Source: Rhynchopus euleeides
Taxonomy: Eukaryota; Euglenozoa; Diplonemea; Diplonemida; Diplonemidae
Length of the DNA stretch: 64,000 nucleotides
Direction: 5' to 3'
NCBI GenBank assembly: GCA_963210315.1
Contig: OY723273.1
Coordinates: 558,001 to 622,000 of the forward strand
Of the stretch, positions 10,344-21,700 are shown one piece after another (within the stretch, counting starts at the first letter, position 1; each line of letters starts with the position of its first letter). The translations under genes and the position numbers were made by a program. Below the pieces are notes generated by a model. It saw only the letters and a program-made list of their open reading frames with translations, was not told the DNA's origin and searched no databases.

Positions 10344-12671
10344 ATGTCTCGTCGTCGTAGGATAAAAGACGACACAACAACGGAGGATGACGCAGAGGAA
10401 GATGATGACGGCGATGACGAGGAAGAGGGCAGTGATGAGGACGAGCCGGACCAGAAACGCCGTCGCGTCACGGGGGGGAAGGACAAGAAGCCCTCAGCGA
10501 AAAAGGCGGCCGTGAAAAAGCCACCCCCAAAGAAGCCAGCAGCGAAGAAGCCAGCCCCCAAGAAGACAGCACCAAAGCCCGCGGGAAAATCGGAGAGCGC
10601 GCAGAAACGCCTGGACACGATAAAACTCAGAAAAACGGTGGAGGAAGCCGCAGACGAGGCTGCTGCCAAGAAGAGGATCTCCTTGGTAACAGCCAGGCAG
10701 CGGCTGCAGCAACTGGCGAGGTACGACGCCACAGTTGCTGCGGCCTACACGATCAAGTCGGTGGAGGACCTCCCGTTCGAAACTCGCACCATGCTGCTTG
10801 ATGCAAACCCCCCCCGGACATTATCGGACGAAGTCCTGTGGTGCAACCTCTGTAGCATCGTCGTAAAGCATGCTGAATCGACAGTGGCAAAGAAACACGT
10901 GACCGACACGAAGGCGCACCAGACCACATCGAAGGAAGCGCCAGTGCAGGCGGCCCCCTGTGTTTCAACCACGAAGAGCGATCCCACGACCACCGCATCA
11001 TTTCAAAAGGCATGGGCACTTGCCCTTGTGATTGCGGGGATCACGCCTCACCAGGCGTCTATCCTTGCGCTGCCGATGACCACCCCTCTGCCGAAGCCCC
11101 GGACGCTGCTGGGCAAGGCCCCGCTGTTCGTCGCGGAGATCCAGAAGAAGATCCGCGACTGCATCACCGGCCGGCCGGTGGCGTTGGGCGTTGATGGAAC
11201 AGGCCTGCGGCATCTTGGCTTTGCCATCATGTCGGTCGTCGCCTACGTGGGAGGCAGGGGAGTGCTCCTCCTGTCGAAAGTGCGTGGTGACGGCGAGGTG
11301 CACAACGCAGAGGACGTCGGGGATGTGCTTGACGAGGTGCGGGAACTGTACGGCATTACCCGCAGTACAGTTGTCGCTGACTTCGGGTCGGTGAACGTCA
11401 AGGCGTTTGGCGACAAGAAGGAGGAGGGCATCTACTGCCTGGGCCACCACCTCAACGCAGCGTTGAAGCGAGCAGTGCGCCAGTCATACCCCCGGGCGTA
11501 TGCCTTCTGCACGCTGGTGTCGCAGTTCTTCGGGTGCAAGTCGCGCCGGCACCGTTGGAAGAAGTTTCAGGCACAGGGGGCGGAGAGGATGCATGATGCT
11601 GCAACGAACATCCGTGACACTCATTTGCGTGTGCGCACCGCTCTCGACCGCGGAGCGGTGCGTGCGCTCCGCAAGCTTCTCCCATCCGTGAACGTCACAG
11701 ATACCGATGCGGTGGTGCTGGAGCGGGCTGCCGCCTTTGTGGCGGAAACAGACGACACCCACGCCGCCAATGTGGAGGTGTCCAGCCCTCAGCAACCCGC
11801 CTCTACTTCGGACACTCGATGGGCAGCGATGTTCGACCTGACAGTCCACCTGCAGACCCGGTGTGCGATGCTGCTGCAGTTCGTCAGCGTGGAGATGGCG
11901 AGGAAGAAGAAGCCACTCACTCTCAGGCAGCTCTCTGAGCACATCCAGAAGGGAACATGGGAAGAGCACGTCAGCGAGACGGTGGCTGTGGCTGAGATGG
12001 TGGAGCCGGTGCTGTGGCTCGTGCGATGGGTGCAGAACCCGGAAGCCCGTCTGGGGCACATCAAAGTGCGGACTATCACGGAGGAGTACCAGAAGGTGGT
12101 GACGAACACCAGTTATCCTGCTCCTATCCGCACCTTGCTGAAGGATGCCTGGGAGTCTTGGCCGTCGAAGGCGAGGTTCGAGATGGCGCTCATCTTCGAC
12201 CCGGAAACCGTGCTGATGGCTGACTTCGACGACTTCCCCGACATCACAAACCAGCTGGTGTGGGCCGTGGATTTCCATGCCCTTGCTGACGACGAGTGCT
12301 GGGCGGAGTTCACACAGTACCTCAATGCCCCTGCCGAATCCCTGCAGACCGACACCCCGATTGCGTTCTGGCTGGAGAAGGGGAGGAAGCTGTTCCCCAT
12401 CCTGGCGCCACATGTGGTGGCTTGGCTCCGCACGCCTGTGTCGGTCACACAGGTCGACAGTGTGTTTTCGACGGCAGAGTCCCGCAAGTCCAAGCGGGGG
12501 TCGAACATCTCGACGAAGACCTACGCGGATCGTCTGTTCTTGCAGCGGAACGGCGACCTCCTCGGCTACTTCGACAAGAGCAACCGGTTCGCAGAAGCCC
12601 TCGAAAGGGACTATGTCTCTGATGATTCCTCTGAGGAGGACGAATCCGAGACTGAGATGGATATCATTTAG
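10344..12671 (+). CDS. hAT-family transposase
   Basis: A 775-residue protein from the ATG at 10344 (an in-frame ATG at 10134 would add a leader that overlaps duplicated sequence). The N-terminus is acidic (Asp/Glu runs), then a Lys/Ala/Pro-rich stretch that could carry nuclear localisation signals. A BED-like zinc motif follows near residues 172-195 (WCNLC with a later His pair). The RNase H-like core shows VDGTG near 285, VVADFGS near 345, CLGHHLNAAL near 370 and DTRWAAMFDL near 490. The C-terminal dimerisation region carries VTQVDSVFSTAES and RLFLQRN. These are the landmarks of hAT transposases, which cut and paste DNA in the nucleus. The ORF is intact and sits centrally between matching inverted repeats. 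Confidence 0.9.
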   Translation: MSRRRRIKDDTTTEDDAEEDDDGDDEEEGSDEDEPDQKRRRVTGGKDKKPSAKKAAVKKPPPKKPAAKKPAPKKTAPKPAGKSESAQKRLDTIKLRKTVEEAADEAAAKKRISLVTARQRLQQLARYDATVAAAYTIKSVEDLPFETRTMLLDANPPRTLSDEVLWCNLCSIVVKHAESTVAKKHVTDTKAHQTTSKEAPVQAAPCVSTTKSDPTTTASFQKAWALALVIAGITPHQASILALPMTTPLPKPRTLLGKAPLFVAEIQKKIRDCITGRPVALGVDGTGLRHLGFAIMSVVAYVGGRGVLLLSKVRGDGEVHNAEDVGDVLDEVRELYGITRSTVVADFGSVNVKAFGDKKEEGIYCLGHHLNAALKRAVRQSYPRAYAFCTLVSQFFGCKSRRHRWKKFQAQGAERMHDAATNIRDTHLRVRTALDRGAVRALRKLLPSVNVTDTDAVVLERAAAFVAETDDTHAANVEVSSPQQPASTSDTRWAAMFDLTVHLQTRCAMLLQFVSVEMARKKKPLTLRQLSEHIQKGTWEEHVSETVAVAEMVEPVLWLVRWVQNPEARLGHIKVRTITEEYQKVVTNTSYPAPIRTLLKDAWESWPSKARFEMALIFDPETVLMADFDDFPDITNQLVWAVDFHALADDECWAEFTQYLNAPAESLQTDTPIAFWLEKGRKLFPILAPHVVAWLRTPVSVTQVDSVFSTAESRKSKRGSNISTKTYADRLFLQRNGDLLGYFDKSNRFAEALERDYVSDDSSEEDESETEMDII

Positions 12672-13168
12672 AAGGGGGGATGGGGGGGGGGGGGCGGCGT
12701 GCCAGGTCGTCTGTCCGTGATGTGGTTCCTGTGCTGTTCGGTGGGCGGGTGGGGGGGGGGGGATGACGAATTCTGTCTCGATGTCTGATGACATCGAGGG
12801 TGTTGAAGGGACTGGGGGGGGGGGGCGATGAATCCTGATGACGGACGAGTATGTGAAGGAATCTGACGAGGGCAGTGGTGTTCAAGAATAGTGCAACCCA
12901 GTAAGTATCGCATACGATAATCCCATTATCGTATACGACCGGATACGATAATTATTATCGTATGCGATAACATACGATAATGGGATTATCGTATGCGATA
13001 ATATACGATAATAATTATCGTATCCGTTCGTATACGATAATGGGATTATCGCATCATACGATAATGGATTATCGTATGCGATAATAAATTATCGTATGCG
13101 ATAATTTTCCGAAAATTATCGTATCTGGTATATGTGCGATAATAATTATCGTTTGCACTGTATGCCTA

Positions 13169-14316
13169 GGGGGGGTCAAATGCCACCCTTTTACGTGGAC
13201 AAACACGATTTTTCAAAAAACCGGCGCAGAGGCCCCAAAGCCCCCGTAAACCCTCCAAACCCCCCCAGATCGGTCCGGAAACCCATCGAACCCCACTTTT
13301 CCACCATTCCGGGCACCTCAGGTGCCCGAATTGGGGTACCTAAATTTTGTGCCACCGTTTGGTACCGGACAGTGCCACTGTGTGGGAGGTTGGAAAAGAA
13401 AATGCCCCAACACACCACATCTGAGGGTTGCAATGCATGTTGCTTGCCAACCACGTCATCCGGTGGGTGTCAGGCGCTATGTAGGTGGCATTAGCCAGGT
13501 CTTCGATGAGTTCTGGCTTGTATATGTACCTCCCTGCCACCATGCACCGGGAGGCTGCCTGTAGGTACGGAACAAGTCCAGATGGTCGTGTGATTCCTGT
13601 GCAGCAGTGCTCCACAACCGGGATGTGTTGACAACGACTGTTGCAACACGAGCTGTACATTCCGGGAACACACGAAGTGCGCTGTCGTGGTACCCATTGT
13701 GCCAGAATTGGTACTTGCTGCGGTCTACTTTGCCTGGCCCAAGAGCACTGGTACTGAACAGTGCAATATGCGTGGCGAGGTGAATGCAACGGAAGCGCGC
13801 AAAGTCAATACAGCTCTCGGATGGCGGGTGGTGGTGTCACTAGTGTGTGACGTTCACTCGAGGATACAACGCATCACAATGAATCAGCAACCGTGGACCG
13901 AGTACAATACGCTCTCTGTGGCTGGTGTGGGGGACAAAGGCAGTGCCTGTGCCGCAGGCAGGGAGGTACATATACAAGCCAGAACACATCGAAGACCTGG
14001 CTAATGCCACCTACATAGCGCCTGACACCCACCGGATGACGTGGTTGGCAAGCAACATGCATTGCAACCCTCAGATGTGGTGTGTTGGGGCATTTTCTTT
14101 TCCAACCTCCCACACAGTGGCACTGTACGGTACCAAACGGTGGCACAAAATTTAGGTACCCCAATTCGGGCACCTGAGGTGCCCGGAATGGTGGAAAAGT
14201 GGGGTTCGATGGGTTTCCGGACCGATCTGGGGGGGTTTGGAGGGTTTACGGGGGCTTTGGGGCCTCTGCGCCGGTTTTTTGAAAAATCGTGTTTGTCACC
14301 CCCATTTGACCCCCCC
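13169..14316. mobile_element. 1148-bp foldback element, copy 1 (E5)
   Basis: Bounded by TA at 13167-13168 (shared with the hAT-type element) and 14317-14318. The arms are about 360-375 bp inverted repeats (13169-13543, 13957-14316), starting GGGGGGGTCAAATG, with a small indel between arms after the first 20 bp. The ~410-bp centre has no recognisable protein. A second copy at 25294-26441 has exactly the same length and about eight differences by eye, so spread was recent. It is non-autonomous. The shared G-rich terminus relates it to the element at 277-1811. Confidence 0.9.
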
Positions 14317-14318
14317 TA

Positions 14319-15121
14319 CCCCCCCCCCCCCCCCCCCCGCGACATCGCGTCGCCCGGAAGCAACCAGCAAACAACATATCAGTAAGACTCGCATGCGCAG
14401 GGCGCATGCGAGATGCGATGCAAATGAAAAGGAATATCAAAATACCCCCAACCTCCTCCCTTGGCACCCACCCAGCCCGATCTGCCGTGTGACACACCAG
14501 GCAGCATCGATCCGCCGCATTCCAGGGGGTTGCTGCTCACAGACCACATTGCATCCACCTTTCAGGCACACCAATCCACCATTTCTCTATTTATCAGTGT
14601 GGAGTACTGCCCTCAACCGCTCCCTCCCACCCACCCATCCGCCGCCACCCCCCCTCCCCCCAGCGTCCTCACATGAGCTTCTGTTTCCAGGGGAGGGGCT
14701 TCGTTCAGAAGTGCAGGGGGAGTGAGCAGCCCCGAACAGAAAAGGGTGACACACTCACACAGCTTTGACACAGAGCGAAAGTCACCCGCCCTACGTTTTA
14801 TATGTTGAAAACCTCTGGTGAGAGAGAGAGGGGGGGGGGGGGAAACTTGTTTTGCAATGTGCTTGTTGCGTGAGGTCTGTTCAGGCGATGCTTGGATGGG
14901 AAGCTAGGGCGGGGGCAGTCTCCGCGTGTAGCCCCCCGGCACCTCCTGCATACGCAGTGTGTGATATATGTGACGCACAAAACAAGTTCTCTTCGCAACG
15001 CTACGATATTGCGTCCAACAGAGTTAAACTCTCAGCTTCGAACGATTCTGAACCGACTGTTCGACAGGTGTTGGGCGTGCTGTTGTTCTAAAAAAACCCC
15101 CCCCCTCCTCTCTCCCCCCAC
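14319..15121. other. Intergenic, downstream of the low-complexity gene
   Basis: Poly-C, GA-repeat and unique sequence. The hairpin-like GCATGCGCAGGGCGCATGC lies near 14390. Any 3' exon of the minus-strand gene that begins at 16807 would lie here, but I cannot identify one. Confidence 0.35.
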
Positions 15122-16807
15122 TCACCGCTCCCACGGGGCATGCCGCCGCACCGCAACCCCACCGCCACCTCCACCACCCGAGGCGGGAGGCACACGATGC
15201 ATCTGCTGCAAATACTCCTGCGGGGCCCCGCCTTGGTGATACTGCCGCTGCGCCCCACCACTCACCCCGTCCCTTCCACTGCCTGCAAAGGACCCATGCG
15301 CGTGCCCCATCAGAGAACCACCCGCTGGCGCAGGGCCGCCGCCGCCCACACCGCTGGACGCGCTGGAGGGGGCCGCGTGATGCGCAAAGCTTTCCTCATA
15401 CCCAGCCATCTGGGGGACGTGCTCCATCCAGGCCTCCTGATGCGCTGCTCCCGAGGAACGGTTCGACGCAGCACCGCCGCCCGCCGCGCTGGGCATCGCC
15501 GATGCGGCGGATGAGGAGCGCACCGACACGCCGCCACCCCTCGCTGCAGCGGTGGAGCCGCTCCGGGTCCTCGGCCTGCGTGTCCCCTGCGCCTTCCGCA
15601 GCTTCTCGTAGTGCCGCTTGCGGGGCTCGTCGGGATCGCCCCACCCGTCGGTGCTGCGGAAATGCGATACCCATCTGTTCCGCTGTGCGGGCTTCGCCCG
15701 ACCGTCGCTGGAGTCGAGCGTGCTGGCCCCCCTGGGGCTGACCAGCGACGCGTGGTGCGCCACAGAGGTGTCGCGGCACGCCGGGCGCGGCGCCCCCGCC
15801 GGGGCGCCCGGCGCGCCCTCCCCCTCGCCCCGCAGGCCTGCGGACCACCGCGTGAGGGCCACGTTCCCCACAGAGCCTTTCCGGACGATGTGGCAGACCT
15901 CGCCGTAGTTCCCTTTGAATGCCTTCCCCTCATACCGCCCGATGTCGAGGCTGTCATCACGCGACTGCGACTGCTGCAGCTGCTGGTGCTGCAGGTCATC
16001 CTCGCTGCCCTGCTGCTGCTGCTGCTGTTGCTGGTGATGGTGGTGGTGGTAGTGCCGCGCCTGCGGCGCCAGGGCCGAGTCGGAGGGAGGGGCAGCGGTG
16101 GGGGCAGCGCCTGCAGCCACGCCCTGCCCCAGAGGGACGCGCGCCCTGCCGCCACCTGAGATGGGGAAGTCGGCCATCAGGTCGTCATGATGCGGCGAAT
16201 CCGCGTGGTGGTGGTGGTGCAGAGCCCGCGCGCTTGCGGAGGGCGCAGGGGTGGTGGCAGCGGCAGCAGCAGGCGCCGCCTGCTGGCGGTGCAGCGTGCG
16301 GGAGGCGGGCTGCTGCTGCTGGTGGTGGTGGTGGTGGTGGTGGTCCCCTCTGTGCGCGGGCTGCGGTGGCGCCGCGGCGTGGGGCGGCGGTGTGGTGGCG
16401 GTGAGGCTCCGGAACTGCTCGGTCCACCGGACGCCTGATGGGGCGGGCGGGGCGGGCTGCCGGTCCTTCTCGCGCAGCGCGGCAGGCGCGGGTGTGGTAC
16501 GCTTCGCAGGCCCTGAGGATGCCGTTCGGGACCCGCTGTTCAGCGGGAGCGATCTGAGGGCCTGCTGCTGCTGCTGCTGCTGCTGCTGCGTGGGTGCCTG
16601 CTGCTGCCGCTGCTGGTATTGGTGCTGCGGATACGGCTGCGGCTGCTGCGGTGCGGTGCTCCGGCGCTTCGCCCCTTTCCGCGCCGCAGCCTGCCCCTGC
16701 CCCTGCCCCTCGTCCTGCCCGTCTGTGAAGTAGGCCTTATACTCCGCTGCATATTCACTGGGTGCCATCCATTTCAATTCCTCCTCCAACCCAAGCCCAC
16801 CCAGCAT
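15122..16807 (-). CDS. Low-complexity His/Gln/Ala-rich protein, function unknown
   Basis: ORF of 561 codons read from the ATG at 16807, not recognised. The N-terminus (MLGGLGLEEELKWMAPSEY) and several short islands look conserved in style: GVRWTEQFRS, NRWVSHFRSTDGWGDP, EAWMEHVPQM and IGRYEGKAFKGNYGEVCH. Each is rich in Trp and basic residues, separated by poly-Gln, poly-His and Ala/Gly tracts. The repeated RW-x-x-x-FRS pattern suggests short repeated interaction motifs, perhaps cytoskeletal, but that is speculation. The apparent stop lies inside GAGCG|GTGAGT, a strong splice-donor match. The coding region may therefore continue into a further exon below 15122. A possible acceptor (CTGCAG) lies just upstream of the start. 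Confidence 0.55.
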   Translation of the reverse strand: MLGGLGLEEELKWMAPSEYAAEYKAYFTDGQDEGQGQGQAAARKGAKRRSTAPQQPQPYPQHQYQQRQQQAPTQQQQQQQQQALRSLPLNSGSRTASSGPAKRTTPAPAALREKDRQPAPPAPSGVRWTEQFRSLTATTPPPHAAAPPQPAHRGDHHHHHHHQQQQPASRTLHRQQAAPAAAAATTPAPSASARALHHHHHADSPHHDDLMADFPISGGGRARVPLGQGVAAGAAPTAAPPSDSALAPQARHYHHHHHQQQQQQQQGSEDDLQHQQLQQSQSRDDSLDIGRYEGKAFKGNYGEVCHIVRKGSVGNVALTRWSAGLRGEGEGAPGAPAGAPRPACRDTSVAHHASLVSPRGASTLDSSDGRAKPAQRNRWVSHFRSTDGWGDPDEPRKRHYEKLRKAQGTRRPRTRSGSTAAARGGGVSVRSSSAASAMPSAAGGGAASNRSSGAAHQEAWMEHVPQMAGYEESFAHHAAPSSASSGVGGGGPAPAGGSLMGHAHGSFAGSGRDGVSGGAQRQYHQGGAPQEYLQQMHRVPPASGGGGGGGVAVRRHAPWER

Positions 16808-18769
16808 CGTACACGCCTGCAGTCCGGCGGTGTGTGGGAGAAGGCATGAGGAATGGCAGGGAGACGCACGCTACGCATCAGCAGAGTTGCGGGTGGGGAG
16901 GGACGGGGGTGAGGGGGTGAGGGGGTGTTAGCAGTAGGCAGAACGCCTCTCTTTGCGTGGTTCGTTGTTGGTTTGGGGGGGGGGGGGGAGGGCGGGTATT
17001 CTCACCACCCACCCCCACCCCGCATCCCCGCCATCTCATTTACTTCTGACCCAGTTGGCACAGACAGATGTTTGCTTTGTGGGGTTGGGGGTGGATTGGC
17101 TCAGGAAAGGCTGTCTAGTGTAACAGTACACACATATCAACAACTTTCCGCAACCCCCTCTTCAGAACTGCAGCGAGTTCTCCCTCTCAAAACAACAGCA
17201 CTGCCCCTCGAGAGGGGGGGGGGGGTTTAACTCGGGGATGAGCTGCGGCGAGGGTATTGCAGCGGTTACCCCTGGCATTCGTTCTAGTTCTGAGGTTCTG
17301 AGGTTCTAAGTTTCTGACTTCCTGGGTGTGTACTTCTTTTGTCCTTTTTAGTGTATTTTCGACAAACTGGGTGTGCCAATTTGCCACCTCGCGTGAGGGA
17401 GAGAAGAGAGGTGGGTGTGGGGGTATGGGGGTGGGGGCCGTGAGGTCGCAGAAAGTTAAATCACAAAGCTGACCTCTCTCCCTTCACTGCGCGAGGGATG
17501 CTGGGGTAGGGAGGTGTCCAGTCAGAGAAGGCAAGGTCGGCAGAGGAGGAGGAAGATAGGAAGCCGGCCCCCCCTTCATCACCACACCCCCCCTCTCTGC
17601 CCTTTGCAACCCCTCCACTCTTATGCAGGGTCGTGTGTGTCCGAGATCTAGCGCTGTGCTGATCGGCCTGTGTTGTGGATGTGGGCGAGAGACAAACCAG
17701 CTCAGGTTTTCCACATTCTCTGCGGTGGTGGTGGGGGCATAAACCACTGCCTCTATTTCTGCTTCAACAGTGTATGCGGTGGTATGGCGGCACACCCCCC
17801 ACCCCACCATCACAACGACACCACTTCCGTGGCGGTAGCCCCCACAATTTTCGTTCAGAGTATCCGAAGCTTATAGAAGCTTTTGTGTCGGGGGGGGGGG
17901 GGGGGTGAAACAGTGGTTTTGTGTAAAACCCAGCCAGTGCATTTATAGGAGGAGGAAACAAGACCCGACCCTCGCGCTTCAGAGGGGGGAAAGCGCCCGT
18001 TGCTGATTTCGTTTTCTCGGAAAGCTTTGCTGTGTGAATATCACCCCCTCTCGCTTGGGTTTTGGCGATGCGTCGACACTTCCATGCCCCCTTCTCCCCT
18101 AATGTACTCTCAAAAGGGCATTTCACGTGCTGCTGTATGGTGTGCTCTATCTCTGCCCCACCACAATGCCCACCCTCCTTTGCCTGTTTGCCGAGTTCGG
18201 GCGAGGCAGTTGCCACCTCGATCGCTCAAAGCTACGGTGCCCCCTCCCTCCCCCACTCTCTCCCTCCCTTACTAGCAATGCTTAAAGCGCGACTATCTCC
18301 ATGAAAGAACATCCGTGCCTCTCCTGCTCTCACCCCTCCTCGACCTGGACAATGCGTTGCCGTTCCCCGCCCCACTACCCCGATCAGGGTAAGGCTTGCG
18401 GATATCACAGGCGGGTCAGGACAAGCGGCACTGCCACTACCCACCCCCAATCCCCTCCCCTAACCCACCCGGCGGCTCGCAGCCGAACAAAGAAGACAAA
18501 GCGATGTGTGTATTGGAGGGGTTTAAGAAATGCGCGGCGGAACGTTGCACAATAGCGTGTGGAATCGGATTCAATCCATAACAGAATCAGGGCAAGAGCG
18601 GGAAAGTGTTGCGGAGTGGGGGGTGGGGGGGCAACGAAGGGGGGGGTGGGGGGAAAGGAGCTACATATTTGACCTCCCTTCACCAATGGAGGCAGGGGTG
18701 TGCCGTGTCATGCATATCCGCTGCATCACGGTCTCACACCTGACCAATGTCACTTATTGCTCTAAGGCT
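16808..18769. other. Intergenic between two minus-strand genes
   Basis: Low-complexity tracts (poly-G, CT-rich, CCACC) and unique sequence. Frames are short and show no family motifs. It should contain the promoter region of the gene starting at 16807 and the 3' region of the receptor gene ending at 18770. Confidence 0.35.
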
Positions 18770-21700
18770 TCAGCTCACGGGTGCAGGTGGGACGGACCTA
18801 TCGTAAGGGCCCTTCGGGCTGACTTCACCACTCTCGTCGTTGATGCCAAAGCTCCGGTTGGGCTCCCCGCGTGGCGACACCTCAATCTCGACGCCTGTGT
18901 CCTCATGCGTGTCCTCGTCGTCCATCTCCCGCCCGTCACCGGACATCGTGTGATACTGTGCAGAAAGGAGTCGTGTGGGGAACAAAGGCTGATAACGTCA
19001 CTAATGTCAGAAAGACTTGCCGACCCCCACCCCTCCGCAAAAATCTGAAAATGTGTTACGTTTTTTTGCATCAACTCCCCCGCACACCCGACACCTGCAT
19101 CTCTTTCTCTGACCTGCAGACCCCACCCACCCACCCCCCAACCCCACAGCACAGCGGTGTACATACCCTCACATTGAGCAAGCGATGCTTTTTGTAGAGA
19201 CGCACCACCACACCAACCCCCACTAGGAGGATCCCCAGCGCTGCGAACAGCACCGGGACTAGCAGGGGGGAGTTGACGAAGTTGACCTCCACACAGTCAC
19301 GCACCATGCCGTCCACCTGGCGGCTCAGCTTCTCGAAGCAGTAGGAGGGCGCAGAGCCGAAGTTCAGCAGGCGCTTCTGCCGCCCGTTGGAACAGTGAGA
19401 CCAGGAAGACGACACATTGCCGTAATATTCACAGTCCATACACCCTGCAGGCGAGTCGAGGGTGTACCTCTGGAAGCACGTTCCATTGGAGGGCACGGAT
19501 GCCAGAACAGGCCTCCCCGCAGCGCACGTGATGTCGATCTGCGCCACCAGCGTCTGCAGCGGGTCCTCCGCACACCTCGCCTCCATCTCGAAGAGCAGCG
19601 ACAGCCCCCAGGAGTGCACCTCGCCCCGCAGGATACTCCGCGCCACCGCCGTCTCGTCACCCCCCTTGTCGTCGGTGGCACACATCAGACTCCCCGTCTC
19701 AGCACACCCCTTGGAGCGGCGGTGCGCCTCCTCCGCTGCAACACCAGGCTCTTTGGGGCACCCGAAGTCCATCCGGAGTCGGGTGTGCTCCGTGGCGAAG
19801 GGGACCTGCAGGAGAAACTCCCCACTCAGCGCATGCAGGTGGTACTGCGCGGGGGTGTTGGGTGTCGCCTGGGATGGGACCTGCAGCGCGCAGGATTCAG
19901 ATTCCTGCAGGCCAGGCGTGTTGTCAGGCGTCTTCGGCACGCAGTGCGCCCCTTCGCTGATCACCAGGTTGTGCCCGCAGGGGCGGCACCCCGTCGCGGG
20001 GAACCCAGAAGGCGTCTGCCCTGCCGGGCAGGTGAGGCATTCGCTCGGCGGGCTCCCCTGCGATCTATAGGCCCCGGCACCGCATGGCTCAGGCGTGTTG
20101 CCCAGGCATTTGTAGCCTGCAGGGCAGGTGGTGCAGGACACCCCGTTGCCCTCCCGCGTCCCGGTGACAGACATGCTGTGCAGGGTGTACCCCGCCCCAT
20201 TCGCGGTGTAGCTCCACTTCGCCTTATGCTTCCCCGGGAGGTAGTGAACCCGGAAGAATTTCCGCTCTCCCTTCTTCGGGAATGCCAGGTTTTTCGTGAT
20301 CTCCAGCTCCTGCATGCCCTGGTCGCCCTCCGTGTCAGTCTCGAGAGTGAAAACAAGCTGCGCGGTCCCGCTAGTGCTCCCCGAGGTGCGTGATACGGAA
20401 AAGACAATCTCTCCCGGCTGAAAAGGCTCGAAGGAGAACAGCAGAATGTGCTCCCCCACCTCGGGGGTCGCCAGGGGGCCGACCACAAACTCCGTCGTCG
20501 GGAGGGACACGGGGGTTTCGCCCTCCTGGGCGAGGGATCCGACATCCGTCTGCAGGCGCCAGCCCCCACCATAGGTGCAGAGTGTGTCGCCTACGCACTG
20601 CGTGTCCCACTGCCCGATGTCGTTAATCGAAGACTTCATCCGAACCCGCATGGCGTGGATCACCTTGTTGAACCCAGCGTACTCATCAATGCTGTAAACG
20701 GTTGACCCCTGGAGGCACACATCACACCCCGTGTCCACACCCTCCTTCGGGACATATCCAAAGCGGCAGGGCTCACACGACTTGAGGTCACCCCTCCGCA
20801 GCCCCTTCTCATCCTTGATGCAATCCGCAGGATCACCGGCACCGCAGGACAGATTAAACCCCTTGGGAGCCGCAACGCCTGACGCGGCTTTGCAGTTGTC
20901 GGCAAGCCACCCCACGCTGCGGCGCCCCTGCCGGCAGGGCGATATTATCGGGAGGTAGCGTTCGACGGTGCAGGGGTCCAACTTGATGCAGCTGCCGCTG
21001 CCGACAGACGAGGTGCGCCCCTCCGGGCAGGGCTCACACTCAGAGCTGCCCGCAGAGGCGAATGTGTTGGCAGGGCACGGCACGCAGCTATCACCATACT
21101 GTGAGGACCTGGTCCCCGCGGGGCAGGGCGTGCAGCTGTCAGCTGCATACTTCGTCCCTTCGATGGTGAGCTGTTTGATGAGCACCTTCCGGGCAACCGT
21201 GGGGTCCACCGGCTTCGATGAGTCCAGAAGGATCTGGATAAAGGCCGGGCCAGGCTCCGACGCCGACCTGCCTGCCGAGGCCTGCACCCCCTGCGCCTCG
21301 CCGGCCTCCACAACACCCCCGTTGTGATCGGAAAGCGTTTTGTTCAGCGCGGTGTAGGAGCTCAGCGAGATGGAGGCGATGGGGATCGTGAGGTTGTCCG
21401 AGCTGCCCATCATATACAGGTGCTCCTCCTTCACGATGTCTGCGACAATAACACCCGCGGCGCCGTGGTCCTGCGCGATGAGCCCCTTGGTGTTGAAGTG
21501 GCACCTCCTCGAGGTATCCCGGAGGACGACAACCAGCTTACCCGTGACGTCGTGCCCGTCATATTCCGCCGAGCCACACCCGTCGTTGTTAAGGAGGTAG
21601 AGCTTGTGGGAGACGGAGGCGGTCGCCATCACGTTGGGGAAGTGCACCGCCTCCGTGTAAGGGAGGAATTTGTTGCGGTAGATGCATGCCTCCGACAGGA

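Larger units (their letters stand above)
9848..13168 (+). mobile_element. Autonomous hAT-type DNA transposon with TA-flanked ends (E4)
   Basis: The element runs 9850-13166 and is flanked by TA at 9848-9849 and 13167-13168. The ends are perfect inverted repeats starting GGCATACAGTGCAAACG. They run into subterminal blocks (9868-9955 and 12905-13155) packed with ATACGATAAT/ATTATCGTAT palindromes, probably transposase-binding sites. One long ORF (10344-12671) encodes a hAT-family transposase. Both ends and an intact ORF are present, so the copy may be active or recently active. A TA flank is unexpected, because hAT elements usually make 8-bp duplications. Confidence 0.85.

Noticed and set aside
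11484-12794. 436-codon minus-strand frame opposite the transposase
   Set aside because: Antisense shadow of the hAT transposase. The plus-strand protein has family motifs and this one has none.
13169-14316. Several frames on both strands (for example KKMPQHTTSEGC)
   Set aside because: Mirror-image frames from the two inverted arms of the foldback, repeated identically at 25.3-26.4 kb.
19395-20393. 332-codon plus-strand frame and others opposite the receptor gene
   Set aside because: Shadows in GC-rich coding DNA. No motifs, and the minus strand has clear domains and intron signals.
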